Of a DNA stretch of 64,000 nucleotides, positions 53,063-62,670 are shown piece after piece. The notes beneath the pieces are model-generated. The model was not told where the DNA came from. It did no database searches and saw nothing but the letters and a program-made list of their open reading frames with translations. The stretch is from Aeromicrobium flavum (GTDB lineage Bacteria > Actinomycetota > Actinomycetes > Propionibacteriales > Nocardioidaceae). How positions within the stretch are numbered: the stretch's first letter is position 1; every line of letters begins with the position of its first letter. The stretch spans positions 1-64,000 of the forward strand of contig NZ_BJZQ01000001.1 of the NCBI RefSeq assembly GCF_007992115.1, given 5' to 3'. A program made the translations under genes and the position numbers.

Positions 53063-53927
53063 CCGGGGGCTGACCCTGCGCATGGGCGGGGTCGGGCTCG
53101 GCCTGGTCCTGCTCTACGTCCTGTTCGGGGCGTTCCTGATCAGCGCGACGAACAGCGTGGCGCTGGCCGCGATCATCGTGATCGGCATGTCCTGGGGCCA
53201 GTGGTACTTCTCCGACTCGCTCGCCCTCAAGTCGATGGGCGCCCACGTCGTCACTCCGGAGCAGGCGCCTGAGCTGCACGCCATGATCGACCGGCTCGTC
53301 GCCTTGGCCGACATGCCCAAGCCGCGCGTCGCGGTGGCGGTCACCGACATGCCGAACGCGTTCGCCACGGGGCGGTCCCCGAAGCACTCGGCCGTCTGCG
53401 TCACGACGGGCATCATGCAGCGCCTCGACGCCGACGAGCTCGAGGGCGTGCTGGCCCATGAGCTGGCCCACGTCGCCAACCGCGACGTCTCGATCATGAC
53501 CGTCGCGTCGTCGCTCGGCCTGCTGGCCGGCTTCCTCACCCGCTGGGGCATGTGGTTCGGCGGCGGCAACCGCGACAAGAGCGGTCCGGCCATGATCGTG
53601 GTGATCCTGGTCAGCCTGGTCGTCACCGCCATCAGCTTCCTGCTGACGCGTGCGCTCTCGCGCTACCGCGAGCTCAGCGCCGACCGCTCGGGCTCGTACC
53701 TGACCGGCCGGCCCTCGAAGCTGGCCTCTGCGCTGGTGAAGATCTCGGGCGACATGGGCCGCATCCCCACCTCCGATCTGCGCGAGGCGCAGCCGATGAA
53801 CGCGTTCTTCATCGCGCCGGCCGTCAAGGGCGAGACCGCCGCCGTGCTGATGTCGACGCACCCGCCCCTGCAGGCGCGCCTCGACCAGCTGGCCCGCATC
53901 GGCGCCGACCTCACCGAGCGGCGCTGA
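53037..53927 (+). CDS. htpX: HtpX-like zinc metalloprotease (M48)
   Basis: A 296-residue membrane protease. The zinc motif is HELAHVANRD (near 141), with the third ligand Glu in RYRELSADRSGS (near 216). Helices lie at ~17-57 (two), ~160-180 and ~185-205. It removes misfolded membrane proteins. It overlaps pspA by 26 bp, and the next gene starts 1 bp after its stop; together they form the actinobacterial PspA-HtpX-PspAB unit. Confidence 0.92.
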   Translation: MARTRFRSDRGLTLRMGGVGLGLVLLYVLFGAFLISATNSVALAAIIVIGMSWGQWYFSDSLALKSMGAHVVTPEQAPELHAMIDRLVALADMPKPRVAVAVTDMPNAFATGRSPKHSAVCVTTGIMQRLDADELEGVLAHELAHVANRDVSIMTVASSLGLLAGFLTRWGMWFGGGNRDKSGPAMIVVILVSLVVTAISFLLTRALSRYRELSADRSGSYLTGRPSKLASALVKISGDMGRIPTSDLREAQPMNAFFIAPAVKGETAAVLMSTHPPLQARLDQLARIGADLTERR

Positions 53928-53928
53928 G

Positions 53929-54498
53929 GTGGGGTTCCTCGACGGCCTCCTCGGTCGCAGCAAGCCGCCCAAGGCCAACCTCGACGTCCTGTTCTCGGTG
54001 CCCCAGGCGGCGTTGACGCTGCAGGCCGAGGGCTTCGCCTTCAGCGGCCACGGCGCCGTCTGCTTCCGCGACGCCGAGGGGCGCGCGGACGACGAGGTGA
54101 TCGCGTCGGCGCAGGAGATGATCCGCACCGACCCGACCGCGACGGTCGAGATGCACCACGACGAGTTCGGCTTCACCTGGCTCGAGGTCGTCCGGCCCTC
54201 CGGCGACGTCAGCGGCCTGGTCACCGACCTGCACGCCGTGAACTCGACGATGGCCGACCAGGGCTTCGACACGTCCATGCTGTGCTCGACGGTGGTCTTC
54301 GAGTACGAGGGCCGCCGGCTCGCCCTGGTCTACCTGTTCAAGCGCGGCACGTTCTACCCGTTCGTCCCCGATCCGTCGGCGGCCCGACGTCGTGACAACC
54401 CCACCGAGCTGCGGGTGCGGGCCCTGGTCGAGAACGACGTGCCCATCGAGCAGGACCTGGGCCGCTGGCTCGCCATCTGGGGTGCCCCCGGACTGTGA
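53929..54498 (+). CDS. pspAB: PspA-associated protein PspAB
   Basis: A 189-residue soluble protein. FLDGLLGRSKPPKANLDVLFSVPQAALTL at the start is the PspAB family pattern, and AVNSTMADQGFDTSMLC and VFEYEGRRLALVYLFKRGTFYPF follow. The GTG start is 1 bp after the htpX stop, so it is translated with it. Its role in the Psp response is not defined. Confidence 0.88.
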   Translation: MGFLDGLLGRSKPPKANLDVLFSVPQAALTLQAEGFAFSGHGAVCFRDAEGRADDEVIASAQEMIRTDPTATVEMHHDEFGFTWLEVVRPSGDVSGLVTDLHAVNSTMADQGFDTSMLCSTVVFEYEGRRLALVYLFKRGTFYPFVPDPSAARRRDNPTELRVRALVENDVPIEQDLGRWLAIWGAPGL

Positions 54499-54523
54499 CG
54501 ATCTCGGTCTAGACTCAGCGCCC

Positions 54524-55831
54524 ATGGGCGAGGTCCGGGGGGTGCTGCGCGACGCGATCGCCGTGGTCTGGAACGGCTTCCGGCTCGTCGGGGCGCACTG
54601 GCCGGTCCTGGCCACGGTCTTCCTGCTGGGCGCCGCGGGCCGCTACGGCTTCCTGTGGCTGGCGGTCGTCCTGAGCAAGGACCACTCCACCCTCGCGGGA
54701 CTGATCGTTCCGCTGGCGCCGCTGGCGACGCTGGTCTCGATCATCGTGATGCTGCTGGTCGTCTCGAGGTCGCTCACGGCGCTGAGCCCCGACACGAGCG
54801 AGCCGTCGCCGGGCACGGAGCCACGCTCCGACGGTTGGCTGGGCGTCCTGGCCGGCGCGCTGCTGCCGTTCCTCACCGTCTACGCCGCCCAGGGCCTGCT
54901 CAAGGCCGACGTCCGGGCCTACGTCAACGAGGCGACCTACGACGAGCTCTACGGCAACGCGGGCGTGTTCTACGGCGAGTCCGCCAACATCGACCGCACG
55001 GCCATCGCGACCGGGTGGCTGCTGGTGGCCATCGTCGTGATCGCCCTCGTGCTGCGGTTCCTGTTCGACCGCTTCAACCTGCCGGCGCGCAGCCGGCCGC
55101 TGGCGTTCGGCGCCGCCTACGTCGAGACGCTGTGGATCGTCACGCTCGGCGTCACCTTCACCCGCTTCCAGGACCGCATCTGGCAGTGGATCACCGAGCG
55201 CCGGTTCGTGCAGTGGGTGCAGGACCGCTGGGCCGACCTGCTCGACGTCCTCGGGCCCGTGGGCGATCCGGTGGCCACGGTGGTGGGCTGGATCGGCACG
55301 TTCATCGACAACGCCGACGACGTCGTGCTGGTTCCGCTGGCCTGGCTGACGGTCGCCGCGGTCGTCTTCGGCGGCAGCATCGTCCCGCCCCCGCCGAAGG
55401 GCTCCTCCCGGTTCAGCCGGGCGCGTCCCATCGCGGCCGTCGGCGCGCGCACCCCCGCGGTCGTGAAGCGCTGGGCCGGCGAGGCGACGTCCGGGTTCCG
55501 CAGCAGGTTCAGCGGGCTGCGCGACGGCTTCCGGGTCCTGGCGCTCGGCGGGCTCGTGCCGATGGTGATGTTCTGCCTCGTGTTCGTCATCGCCGACCAG
55601 GCCAACGCGCTCGTCAGCGAGGCCGGTCGCTTCCTGCTCGGACCGCGCAGCCGCGACACCGCCCTGGCCTTCTCGCCGTGGGAGGACATCATCGCCTCCG
55701 CGCTCGAGTACGTGATCCTGGCCGGACTGCTGGCGGCCGCGATCGAGCGCATCCTCACGAACCAGCGGCGCTGGGCGCAGGAGGCGGCCGAGCGTCAGTC
55801 GGCCGAGGCGTCCACCGGCAGCTCGACGTAG
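54524..55831 (+). CDS. Multi-helix membrane protein of unknown function
   Basis: A 435-residue protein with about seven membrane helices: ~26-45 and 47-85 at the start, ~103-120, ~160-185, ~205-225, ~290-310, then two near 345-365 and 390-410. An extracellular loop (~125-160) and an amphipathic stretch around 225-280 lie between them. I recognise no family. TAGACT lies 8 nt before ATG. The last 37 bp overlap the convergent exoprotein operon, so antisense effects are possible. Confidence 0.65.
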   Translation: MGEVRGVLRDAIAVVWNGFRLVGAHWPVLATVFLLGAAGRYGFLWLAVVLSKDHSTLAGLIVPLAPLATLVSIIVMLLVVSRSLTALSPDTSEPSPGTEPRSDGWLGVLAGALLPFLTVYAAQGLLKADVRAYVNEATYDELYGNAGVFYGESANIDRTAIATGWLLVAIVVIALVLRFLFDRFNLPARSRPLAFGAAYVETLWIVTLGVTFTRFQDRIWQWITERRFVQWVQDRWADLLDVLGPVGDPVATVVGWIGTFIDNADDVVLVPLAWLTVAAVVFGGSIVPPPPKGSSRFSRARPIAAVGARTPAVVKRWAGEATSGFRSRFSGLRDGFRVLALGGLVPMVMFCLVFVIADQANALVSEAGRFLLGPRSRDTALAFSPWEDIIASALEYVILAGLLAAAIERILTNQRRWAQEAAERQSAEASTGSST

Positions 55832-56442
55832 CGCGGCAGGGCGTACCAGAGCCGCACGGCGGCCGGGACCGCCTCCGCGGGCAGCACGAACACGGTGTCG
55901 GTGCGGTACGTCGGCGGGCGGGGATCCTCACCGTCGGGAACCGCCGGCGGCGCGGTGCTCCCGTACGTCGTCCGGGGCCCGGGCGTGGACTCGGGCACGC
56001 ACGACGCGAGTCGCGGGGCATCGACGTCGAGTCCGGAGTCGGTCGCGCCGTGACGGTTGCCCGCCGTGTCGACGAGGGCGACGGTGCAGCCGCTCAGGGC
56101 GACGTCCGGGTCGGCCTCGACCGCCAGGCTCAGCCGCCACGCGCGGACGCCCGACGGCAGCGGGTCGCCGCCGTAGAGGGTGACGTCGTCGGCGGGACGG
56201 AAGGAGGCCACCGAGTAGCGGGCCTCGATCGGGTACCGCAGGTAGCCGTCGTCGTACTCGTCCGTCAGCGTGGCGACGCCGGAGGAGACGGGTGCCTGCT
56301 CGTGGAAGCCGCGCTTCCACCAGTACTCGTGCAGGCGCGAGCTGCCGGCGGCGAGGGCCAGGACGAGCGCCAGCGGCAGCGCGACGAGGCCCCACCGGTT
56401 GCGCCGCCACCAGCCGCGGCGGTGCTCCATCGTCGAGGTCAT
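55795..56442 (-). CDS. Membrane-anchored exoprotein 3 of a three-gene operon
   Basis: A 215-residue protein. RRGWWRRNRWGLVALPLALVLALA is a single N-terminal anchor (~14-34), then an exported domain with two cysteines (SGCTVALVD and LASCVPES). CGGAGG lies upstream of ATG 56442. It overlaps the preceding gene by 4 nt. The three proteins share size, topology and the motif of one strand-rich domain after an anchor, but little sequence identity by eye. Function unknown. Confidence 0.65.
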   Translation of the reverse strand: MTSTMEHRRGWWRRNRWGLVALPLALVLALAAGSSRLHEYWWKRGFHEQAPVSSGVATLTDEYDDGYLRYPIEARYSVASFRPADDVTLYGGDPLPSGVRAWRLSLAVEADPDVALSGCTVALVDTAGNRHGATDSGLDVDAPRLASCVPESTPGPRTTYGSTAPPAVPDGEDPRPPTYRTDTVFVLPAEAVPAAVRLWYALPRYVELPVDASAD

Positions 56443-57047
56443 GGGGCCTCCGTGCGGGTCATGACGCCGGCCTGGGGCAGGTCGAGGAACTGCTTCCTCG
56501 CCGACCACTCGGTGACATCGTCCGCATCGATGCCGAGGTCGACGACGGCCATGGAGTCCCAGCGCTCGTCGATGTCGCTCGGCGCGACGGCGAGGCCGGC
56601 CCCGGCGAGTGACGCGGGATCGGCCTCGACGACGGCGAGGCAGCGGGTGGGCCGGTCGACCAGGCGGCCGACGCAGTCGATCGAGCTGCGCCCGCTCGAG
56701 CCGAAGAAGGGCAGGACGCGGCCGGAGTTGTCGCGCAGCTCCCCGTACCGCAGCGACGACGACTCGCCGCGGGGCGTGAACGTGAACTCGACCGCCACGA
56801 ACAGGCCGGGGGAGAGGAGCACCGGACCGTTCTTCCGGGCGACCGAGGGAGCACCGTCCACCGAGAGCACCTCGACGTCGCCGGACCGCAGGCTGGCCGT
56901 GCCGCCGACCGCGACCGGCTCCTCGAACGGGCGCGACGCGTCGGCTCGCTCGGGCAGCTGCTGGTGCAGCCACTGGCCCAGGACGAGCGCGAGGACGACG
57001 AGGACGCCGGCCGTGGCCTGGGGGCGGCGGACCGTCGGGGCCCTCAT
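56439..57047 (-). CDS. Membrane-anchored exoprotein 2 of a three-gene operon
   Basis: A 202-residue protein with one N-terminal helix (~12-30: TAGVLVVLALVLGQWLHQ) and an exported beta-rich domain (LLSPGLFVAVEFTFTPRGES, like DUF4352/immunoprotective exported domains). Two cysteines (DCVGRL, RCLAVV) are 12 residues apart. GAAGGAGGAG lies upstream of the start. It overlaps both neighbours by 4 nt. Confidence 0.65.
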   Translation of the reverse strand: MRAPTVRRPQATAGVLVVLALVLGQWLHQQLPERADASRPFEEPVAVGGTASLRSGDVEVLSVDGAPSVARKNGPVLLSPGLFVAVEFTFTPRGESSSLRYGELRDNSGRVLPFFGSSGRSSIDCVGRLVDRPTRCLAVVEADPASLAGAGLAVAPSDIDERWDSMAVVDLGIDADDVTEWSARKQFLDLPQAGVMTRTEAP

Positions 57048-57694
57048 GACTCCTCCTTCGCCTTCTCGATGGCGATGGAGCCCGCGTGGGTGACGGTGGG
57101 GTCGAACCACAGGTATTGGTCGTCGAGGGTGCTCTGGCGCCATGTGCGGGCGGCCACGGCCACGGTCGCGTCCTCGGGCACCGGCATGTACTCGGCCTGC
57201 TCCCAGAGGAAGACCACCTCGTACTCCAGGCCCGGCGCGGCGCTGGCGAGCTCGGAGGCGTCGGCGACGACCAGCACGCGCGGGGTGGCGGCCTCGCTCG
57301 GGCCGGTCTCCTTCCCGCTCTCGCGCCGGAAGACCCCGTCGAGACCGTGCAGGCGCATCGTGTCGCGGATCTCGGAGCGGTACACCGGGTGGTCGGAGGT
57401 GTTCTTGATCGTGGCGACGACGCTGATGTAGCGGCCCCGCGGGGTCTCGCCCTCCAGACCGAGGTCCGTGAGCCAGCGTGCGCGCTCGACGGTGACGTCG
57501 AACGGCTCGGCGTGGACCTGCTCACCGGCCACCAGCTCGGTCGGTCCGGAGGTGCGCGCCGTGGCCAGTCCGCCGAAGAGTCCCGAGGCCAGGACGACCA
57601 GCGCGGCGACGGCCGACAGCGCCTGGCGCAGGGTCAGCGTGCGCGACAGCCGGAGCACCCACCGGCGCAGGCGGTTGTCCTCGGCCCCCGTCAT
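57044..57694 (-). CDS. Membrane-anchored exoprotein 1 of a three-gene operon
   Basis: A 216-residue protein with an anchor helix at ~24-45 (QALSAVAALVVLASGLFGGL) and an exported domain with the strand pattern PRGRYISVVATIKNTSDHPVY, typical of DUF4352-like Ig folds. TACCAT lies 7 nt before ATG 57694, so the operon starts leaderless here. The three-gene set may form one complex on the outer face of the membrane. Confidence 0.68.
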   Translation of the reverse strand: MTGAEDNRLRRWVLRLSRTLTLRQALSAVAALVVLASGLFGGLATARTSGPTELVAGEQVHAEPFDVTVERARWLTDLGLEGETPRGRYISVVATIKNTSDHPVYRSEIRDTMRLHGLDGVFRRESGKETGPSEAATPRVLVVADASELASAAPGLEYEVVFLWEQAEYMPVPEDATVAVAARTWRQSTLDDQYLWFDPTVTHAGSIAIEKAKEES

Positions 57695-57708
57695 GGCCCC
57701 GATGGTAG

Positions 57709-59037
<1,329 letters not shown>

Positions 59038-59038
59038 C

Positions 59039-60148
59039 GTGCGCATCGTCGTCGCCCCCGACAAGTTCGCGGGCACCCTGACCGCGCCGGAGGCGGCGCG
59101 CGCCATCGCCGACGGCTGGCGCCGCGCCGCACCCGGTGTCGAGCTCGTCGAGGCGCCGATGGCCGACGGCGGCCCGGGCTTCGTCGATGCCCTCCACGGG
59201 GCCTTCGGCGGTGCCGCGCGCCTGGAGGTCGTCACGGTGCCGGGACCGCTGGGGGAGCCCACGCCGGTCACCCTGCTCGTGGTCGGCGACACGGTCTACC
59301 TGGAGTCCGCCCAGGCGTGCGGCCTGCACCTCGTGCCGGAGCCGCGGCCGATGATCGCCTCCACCCTCGGGGTCGGGCTGGCGGTCGCGGCGGCGGTCGA
59401 CGGGGGAGCACGACGCATCGTCGTCGGACTCGGGGGCAGCGCCACGAGCGACGGCGGTGCCGGACTGCTCGCGGGGCTCGGTGCCCACGCGGACGTGCCG
59501 CTCGACGCCGGGCCGGACGGGCTCGAGGGTGTCACCGCGGTCGACCTGGCGCCGGCGCGGGCCCGCCTCGCCGGGGTCGAGCTCGTGGTCGCGGCCGACG
59601 TCGAGACCACCCTGCTGGGCATGTTCGGCGCCGCGCGCACCTTCGGACCGCAAAAGGGTCTCTCGGACGAGCAGATCCTCACCGTCGACCACCGCCTCGA
59701 CCGCTTCGTCGACGCAGTCTGCGGCACGACACCCGCCGAGCGGCGCGTCGCCGACGCGAAGGGTGCCGGTGCGGCCGGCGGCCTCGGGTTCGCCCTGTTG
59801 GTGCTCGGTGCCGAGGTCACCTCGGGCATTGGCCTGGTCGCGCGGGAGGCGGGGCTGGACGACCTCGTGGCCGGCGCCGACCTCGTCGTCTCGGGCGAGG
59901 GCGCCTTCGACTACTCCTCCCGTGCGGGCAAGGTCGTGCACGGCGTCGCCTCGGTCGCCATGCGGCACGCCACGCCCTGCGTGGTGCTGGCCGGTCGGGT
60001 CGACGTCGGCAGCCGCGAGATGCGGGCGCTGGGCGTCGAGTCCGCCTACGGACTGGTCGACCGGGTGGGGGAGCAGGCCGCGCTGGCCGAGCCCGCCCGG
60101 CACCTCGCCGACCTCGCCGCCCGGGTCGCCCGGTCCTGGTCGACCTGA
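59039..60148 (+). CDS. Glycerate 2-kinase (GlxK family)
   Basis: A 369-residue kinase. RIVVAPDKFAGTLTAPEAA at the start, PMADGGPGFVDAL (near 38), VGLGGSATSDGGAGLLAGLG (near 130) and GAGAAGGLGFALL (near 241) are the family motifs. It phosphorylates glycerate in serine or glyoxylate breakdown. GTG 59039 is 1 bp after the aminotransferase stop, without a clear ribosome site, so translation is probably coupled. A perfect 18-bp palindrome at 60153-60170 follows. Confidence 0.9.
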   Translation: MRIVVAPDKFAGTLTAPEAARAIADGWRRAAPGVELVEAPMADGGPGFVDALHGAFGGAARLEVVTVPGPLGEPTPVTLLVVGDTVYLESAQACGLHLVPEPRPMIASTLGVGLAVAAAVDGGARRIVVGLGGSATSDGGAGLLAGLGAHADVPLDAGPDGLEGVTAVDLAPARARLAGVELVVAADVETTLLGMFGAARTFGPQKGLSDEQILTVDHRLDRFVDAVCGTTPAERRVADAKGAGAAGGLGFALLVLGAEVTSGIGLVAREAGLDDLVAGADLVVSGEGAFDYSSRAGKVVHGVASVAMRHATPCVVLAGRVDVGSREMRALGVESAYGLVDRVGEQAALAEPARHLADLAARVARSWST

Positions 60149-60152
60149 GCCC

Positions 60153-60170
60153 GCCGGTCCGCGGACCGGC
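60153..60170. terminator. Palindrome after the glycerate kinase gene
   Basis: An 18-bp perfect palindrome (GCCGGTCC-GC-GGACCGGC) lies 5 bp after the stop. As RNA it folds to an 8-bp stem with almost no loop, so it is a weak terminator at best, or a protein site. Confidence 0.35.
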
Positions 60171-60179
60171 CGCGACGCT

Positions 60180-60214
60180 CGATTCCCACGTCCGGCCGCG
60201 TACCATGGGAATCG
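60180..60214 (+). promoter_or_regulatory. Inverted repeat straddling the promoter of the A-type Fe-S gene
   Basis: CGATTCCCA (60180-60188) and TGGGAATCG (60206-60214) are perfect complements 17 bp apart. TACCAT (60201-60206), a good -10, ends at the right arm, and the -35 position overlaps the left arm. A dimer bound to both arms would hold the promoter. A redox or Fe-S sensing regulator would fit the gene, but the site is not a match to a motif I know. Confidence 0.5.
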
Positions 60215-60275
60215 AACCGGACCGGGCTGTGTTCCAACTGACAGCACCGATCCATCCGAAGACCGAGGAGCCTCG

Positions 60276-60647
60276 ATGACCGCCACGGACCAGACCAGCA
60301 CCGAAACCGCCACCACGCCCGCCGATGGGATCACCCTGAGCGCCGGGGCGGCCGGCAAGGTCAAGAGCCTGCTCGAGCAGGAGGGCCGCGACGACCTCGC
60401 GCTGCGCATCGCCGTGCAGCCCGGCGGCTGCTCGGGCCTGCGCTACCAGCTCTTCTTCGACGAGCGCACGCTCGACGGCGACGAGATCCGCGAGTTCGAG
60501 GGCGTCAACGTCGTCGTCGACCGGATGAGCCTGCCGTACCTGCACGGCGCCACCATCGACTTCGTCGACACCATCGAGAAGCAGGGCTTCACCATCGACA
60601 ACCCGATGGCGACCGGCTCCTGCGCCTGCGGCGACTCCTTCCACTGA
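60276..60647 (+). CDS. erpA: A-type iron-sulfur carrier protein
   Basis: A 123-residue HesB/IscA-type protein. The three conserved cysteines are present: PGGCSGLRY (near 52) and GSCACGDSF (near 117-119). It carries Fe-S clusters to apo-enzymes, possibly including lipoyl synthase and respiratory proteins. ATG 60276 has GAGGAG 6 nt upstream and a ~60-nt leader from the promoter at 60201. It matches Rv2204c in position near ctaC. The gene name follows common usage; iscA-like would do too. Confidence 0.88.
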   Translation: MTATDQTSTETATTPADGITLSAGAAGKVKSLLEQEGRDDLALRIAVQPGGCSGLRYQLFFDERTLDGDEIREFEGVNVVVDRMSLPYLHGATIDFVDTIEKQGFTIDNPMATGSCACGDSFH

Positions 60648-60664
60648 GTCGTAGCGCACCGACC

Positions 60665-60713
60665 TGCGATCGGGGCACGCCACCGGGGTTTCCGGAGGCG
60701 TGCCCCGATCGCA
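60665..60713. terminator. Very strong hairpin terminator after the A-type carrier gene
   Basis: A perfect 17-bp stem (60665-60681 with 60697-60713), an A-A mismatch and a 4-bp inner stem CCGG/CCGG close on a 5-nt loop. It starts 17 bp after the stop. The -10 of the kinase gene begins at the next base (60714), so the right arm also holds the -35 region of that promoter. Confidence 0.8.
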
Positions 60714-60726
60714 TATGGTGGCGGCC

Positions 60727-61731
60727 GTGCACCTCGCCATCGCCGGATCGGTAGCCACCGACCACCTGCAGACCTTCGCCGGGAAGTTCTCCGACTCGCT
60801 CGTCCCCGACCAGCTCGACAAGCTGGCGGTGTCGTTCCTCGTGGAGGACCTCGACGTCCGCCGTGGCGGCTGCGCCGCCAACATCTCGTTCGGACTCGGC
60901 AGCCTGGGCCTGCAGCCGACCCTCGTCGCTGCCGTCGGGCGCGACTTCGACCTCGGCTACCGCGCGTGGCTCCAGGAGGCCGGCGTCGACTGCGACCGCG
61001 TGCTCGTGCACCCGTCGCTGCACACCGCGCTGTGCACCATCACGACCGACGAGGCGCACGCCCAGATCGTGACGTTCTACCCCGGCGCCATGTCGCAGGC
61101 CCGCGAGATCGACGTCGCGGCGCTGCACGCCGAGAACCCCATCGACCTCCTCCTGATCGGCCCCGACGACCCGGACGGCATGCTGCGGCACACGCGCACC
61201 GCCCGTGAGCTCGGCATCCCGTTCGCCGCCGACCCGTCCCAGCAGCTCGCCTGGGCCGACGGCGAGCTCATCCGCGCCCTGATCGACGGCGCCGCCTACC
61301 TGTTCAGCAACGACTACGAGGCCGCGCTCATCGCCAAGAAGACCGGCTGGAGCGACGCCGACATCGCCGAGCGGGTCGGCGTCCGCGTCGTCACGCACGG
61401 CAAGGACGGCTGCGTCGTCCACGAGGCCGACGGCACGGTCCACCAGGTCCGCGCCATCGACGGCGTCACCGCCGTCGACCCGACGGGTGTGGGCGACAGC
61501 TTCCGCGCCGGCTTCATGGCCGGTGTCGCGGCCGGTCTCCCGCTCGAGCGGGCGGCCCAGGTCGGGTGCACGATCGCGGCCAGCGTGGTCGAGACGATCG
61601 GCACGCAGGAGTACGTGCTGGACCGTGCCGGGTTCCTCGACCGGGTCGGCGCCACGTACGGTGATCAGGCGCGCGAGGAGATCGGCGCAGCGCTCTCGAT
61701 CAGCCATGAGGCCGCCGTCAAGTCAGGCTGA
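60727..61731 (+). CDS. PfkB/ribokinase-family kinase, adenosine kinase-like
   Basis: A 334-residue sugar/nucleoside kinase. VRRGGCAANISFGLGSLGL (near 47, first signature) and GVTAVDPTGVGDSFRAGF (near 250, anion hole and catalytic Asp) are seen. It matches Rv2202c (AdoK, adenosine kinase) in sequence type and position. GTG 60727 lies 7 nt after TATGGT; no ribosome site. The 3' end overlaps an iron-box-like site for the downstream cytochrome oxidase operon. Confidence 0.82.
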   Translation: MHLAIAGSVATDHLQTFAGKFSDSLVPDQLDKLAVSFLVEDLDVRRGGCAANISFGLGSLGLQPTLVAAVGRDFDLGYRAWLQEAGVDCDRVLVHPSLHTALCTITTDEAHAQIVTFYPGAMSQAREIDVAALHAENPIDLLLIGPDDPDGMLRHTRTARELGIPFAADPSQQLAWADGELIRALIDGAAYLFSNDYEAALIAKKTGWSDADIAERVGVRVVTHGKDGCVVHEADGTVHQVRAIDGVTAVDPTGVGDSFRAGFMAGVAAGLPLERAAQVGCTIAASVVETIGTQEYVLDRAGFLDRVGATYGDQAREEIGAALSISHEAAVKSG

Positions 61732-61736
61732 CCTAA
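61718..61736. promoter_or_regulatory. IdeR/DmdR-like iron box upstream of ctaC
   Basis: This 19-bp site (TCAAGTCAGG, then CTGACCTAA) matches the DtxR/IdeR/DmdR consensus TTAGGTTAGGCTAACCTAA at 15 of 19 positions, with the centre GG-CT and right arm best. It overlaps the kinase stop and lies about 26 bp before TACTGT (61762-61767), the likely ctaC -10, near its -35. Control of the oxidase by iron is plausible, since the enzyme needs haem. Confidence 0.55.
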
Positions 61737-61812
61737 CCCGCCGCGACCCGGTCGTCTGCGTTACTGTTCTTCAAAACCCTGTGTGGTCGAAACCTTCTGA
61801 GAAAGGCGCTCC

Positions 61813-62670
61813 GTGGGTCGCATGAAATTGGCGGTTCTCACCGCCCTGGCCGCCGTGATGCTCGGTGGCTGCTCGCCCCTGGACGAGTCGGACCTGAGCC
61901 GACTCGCGCTCCCTGTGGCCGGATCCGACCGATCCATCCACATGTGGTACCTGTGGCTCGGCACCTGGATCGCCGTGCTGGTGGTCTTCCTGCTCGTGTT
62001 CGGCATGATCCTCTATGCGCCGATCCGCTACCGCCGGAAGAACGTCGACGATCCCGCGCCCGTCCAGGTTCGCTACAACCTGCCCCTGGAGGCGCTGTAC
62101 ACGATCGCCCCGGTGATCATCGTCGCCGTGTTCTTCTTCCACACCGTGGAGTCGCAGAACGCCCAGCTCGAAGAGGTCGAGAACCCCGACCACACCATCG
62201 AGGTCGTCGGCAGCAAGTGGCAGTGGACCTTCAACTACCTCGAGGGCGCGCCCGGCGGTGAGCCGGTCTACGACCAGGGCGACACCGCGAACCTGCCCGA
62301 GCTGTGGCTCCCGGTCAACGAGTCGGTCAAGTTCGAGCTGATCTCGCCGGACGTCATCCACTCGTTCTGGGTCCCCGAGTTCTACTTCAAGATGGACGTC
62401 GTCCCGGGCAACATCCCCGGCAAGGACGGCAACAACTCATTCACGATGACGCCGAACCGCGAGGGCACCTTCACCGGTCGCTGCGCCGAGCTCTGCGGCG
62501 TCTACCACACCCGCATGCTGTTCAAGGTCAAGGTCGTGTCCGCCGACGAGTACGAGGCCCACCTGGCCGAGCTCGAGTCCGCCGGACAGATCGGCACGCC
62601 CCAGGGCTCGACCACAGCTGACACCGTCGCCGGCCTCGAGGCCAGCGGCGAGAGCGACACGGAGGACTGA
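61813..62670 (+). CDS. ctaC: Cytochrome c oxidase subunit II
   Basis: A 285-residue lipoprotein with lipobox LGGC (near residue 20), two helices (~43-67 and ~90-110) and an external CuA domain. CuA ligands: [10 protein letters not shown] (His) and [12 protein letters not shown] (two Cys, His, Met). The KWQWTFNY aromatic motif receives electrons from cytochrome c. GTG 61813 has AAAGG 8 nt upstream. Its stop overlaps the ctaD start by 1 nt. Confidence 0.95.
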   Translation: MGRMKLAVLTALAAVMLGGCSPLDESDLSRLALPVAGSDRSIHMWYLWLGTWIAVLVVFLLVFGMILYAPIRYRRKNVDDPAPVQVRYNLPLEALYTIAPVIIVAVFFFHTVESQNAQLEEVENPDHTIEVVGSKWQWTFNYLEGAPGGEPVYDQGDTANLPELWLPVNESVKFELISPDVIHSFWVPEFYFKMDVVPGNIPGKDGNNSFTMTPNREGTFTGRCAELCGVYHTRMLFKVKVVSADEYEAHLAELESAGQIGTPQGSTTADTVAGLEASGESDTED

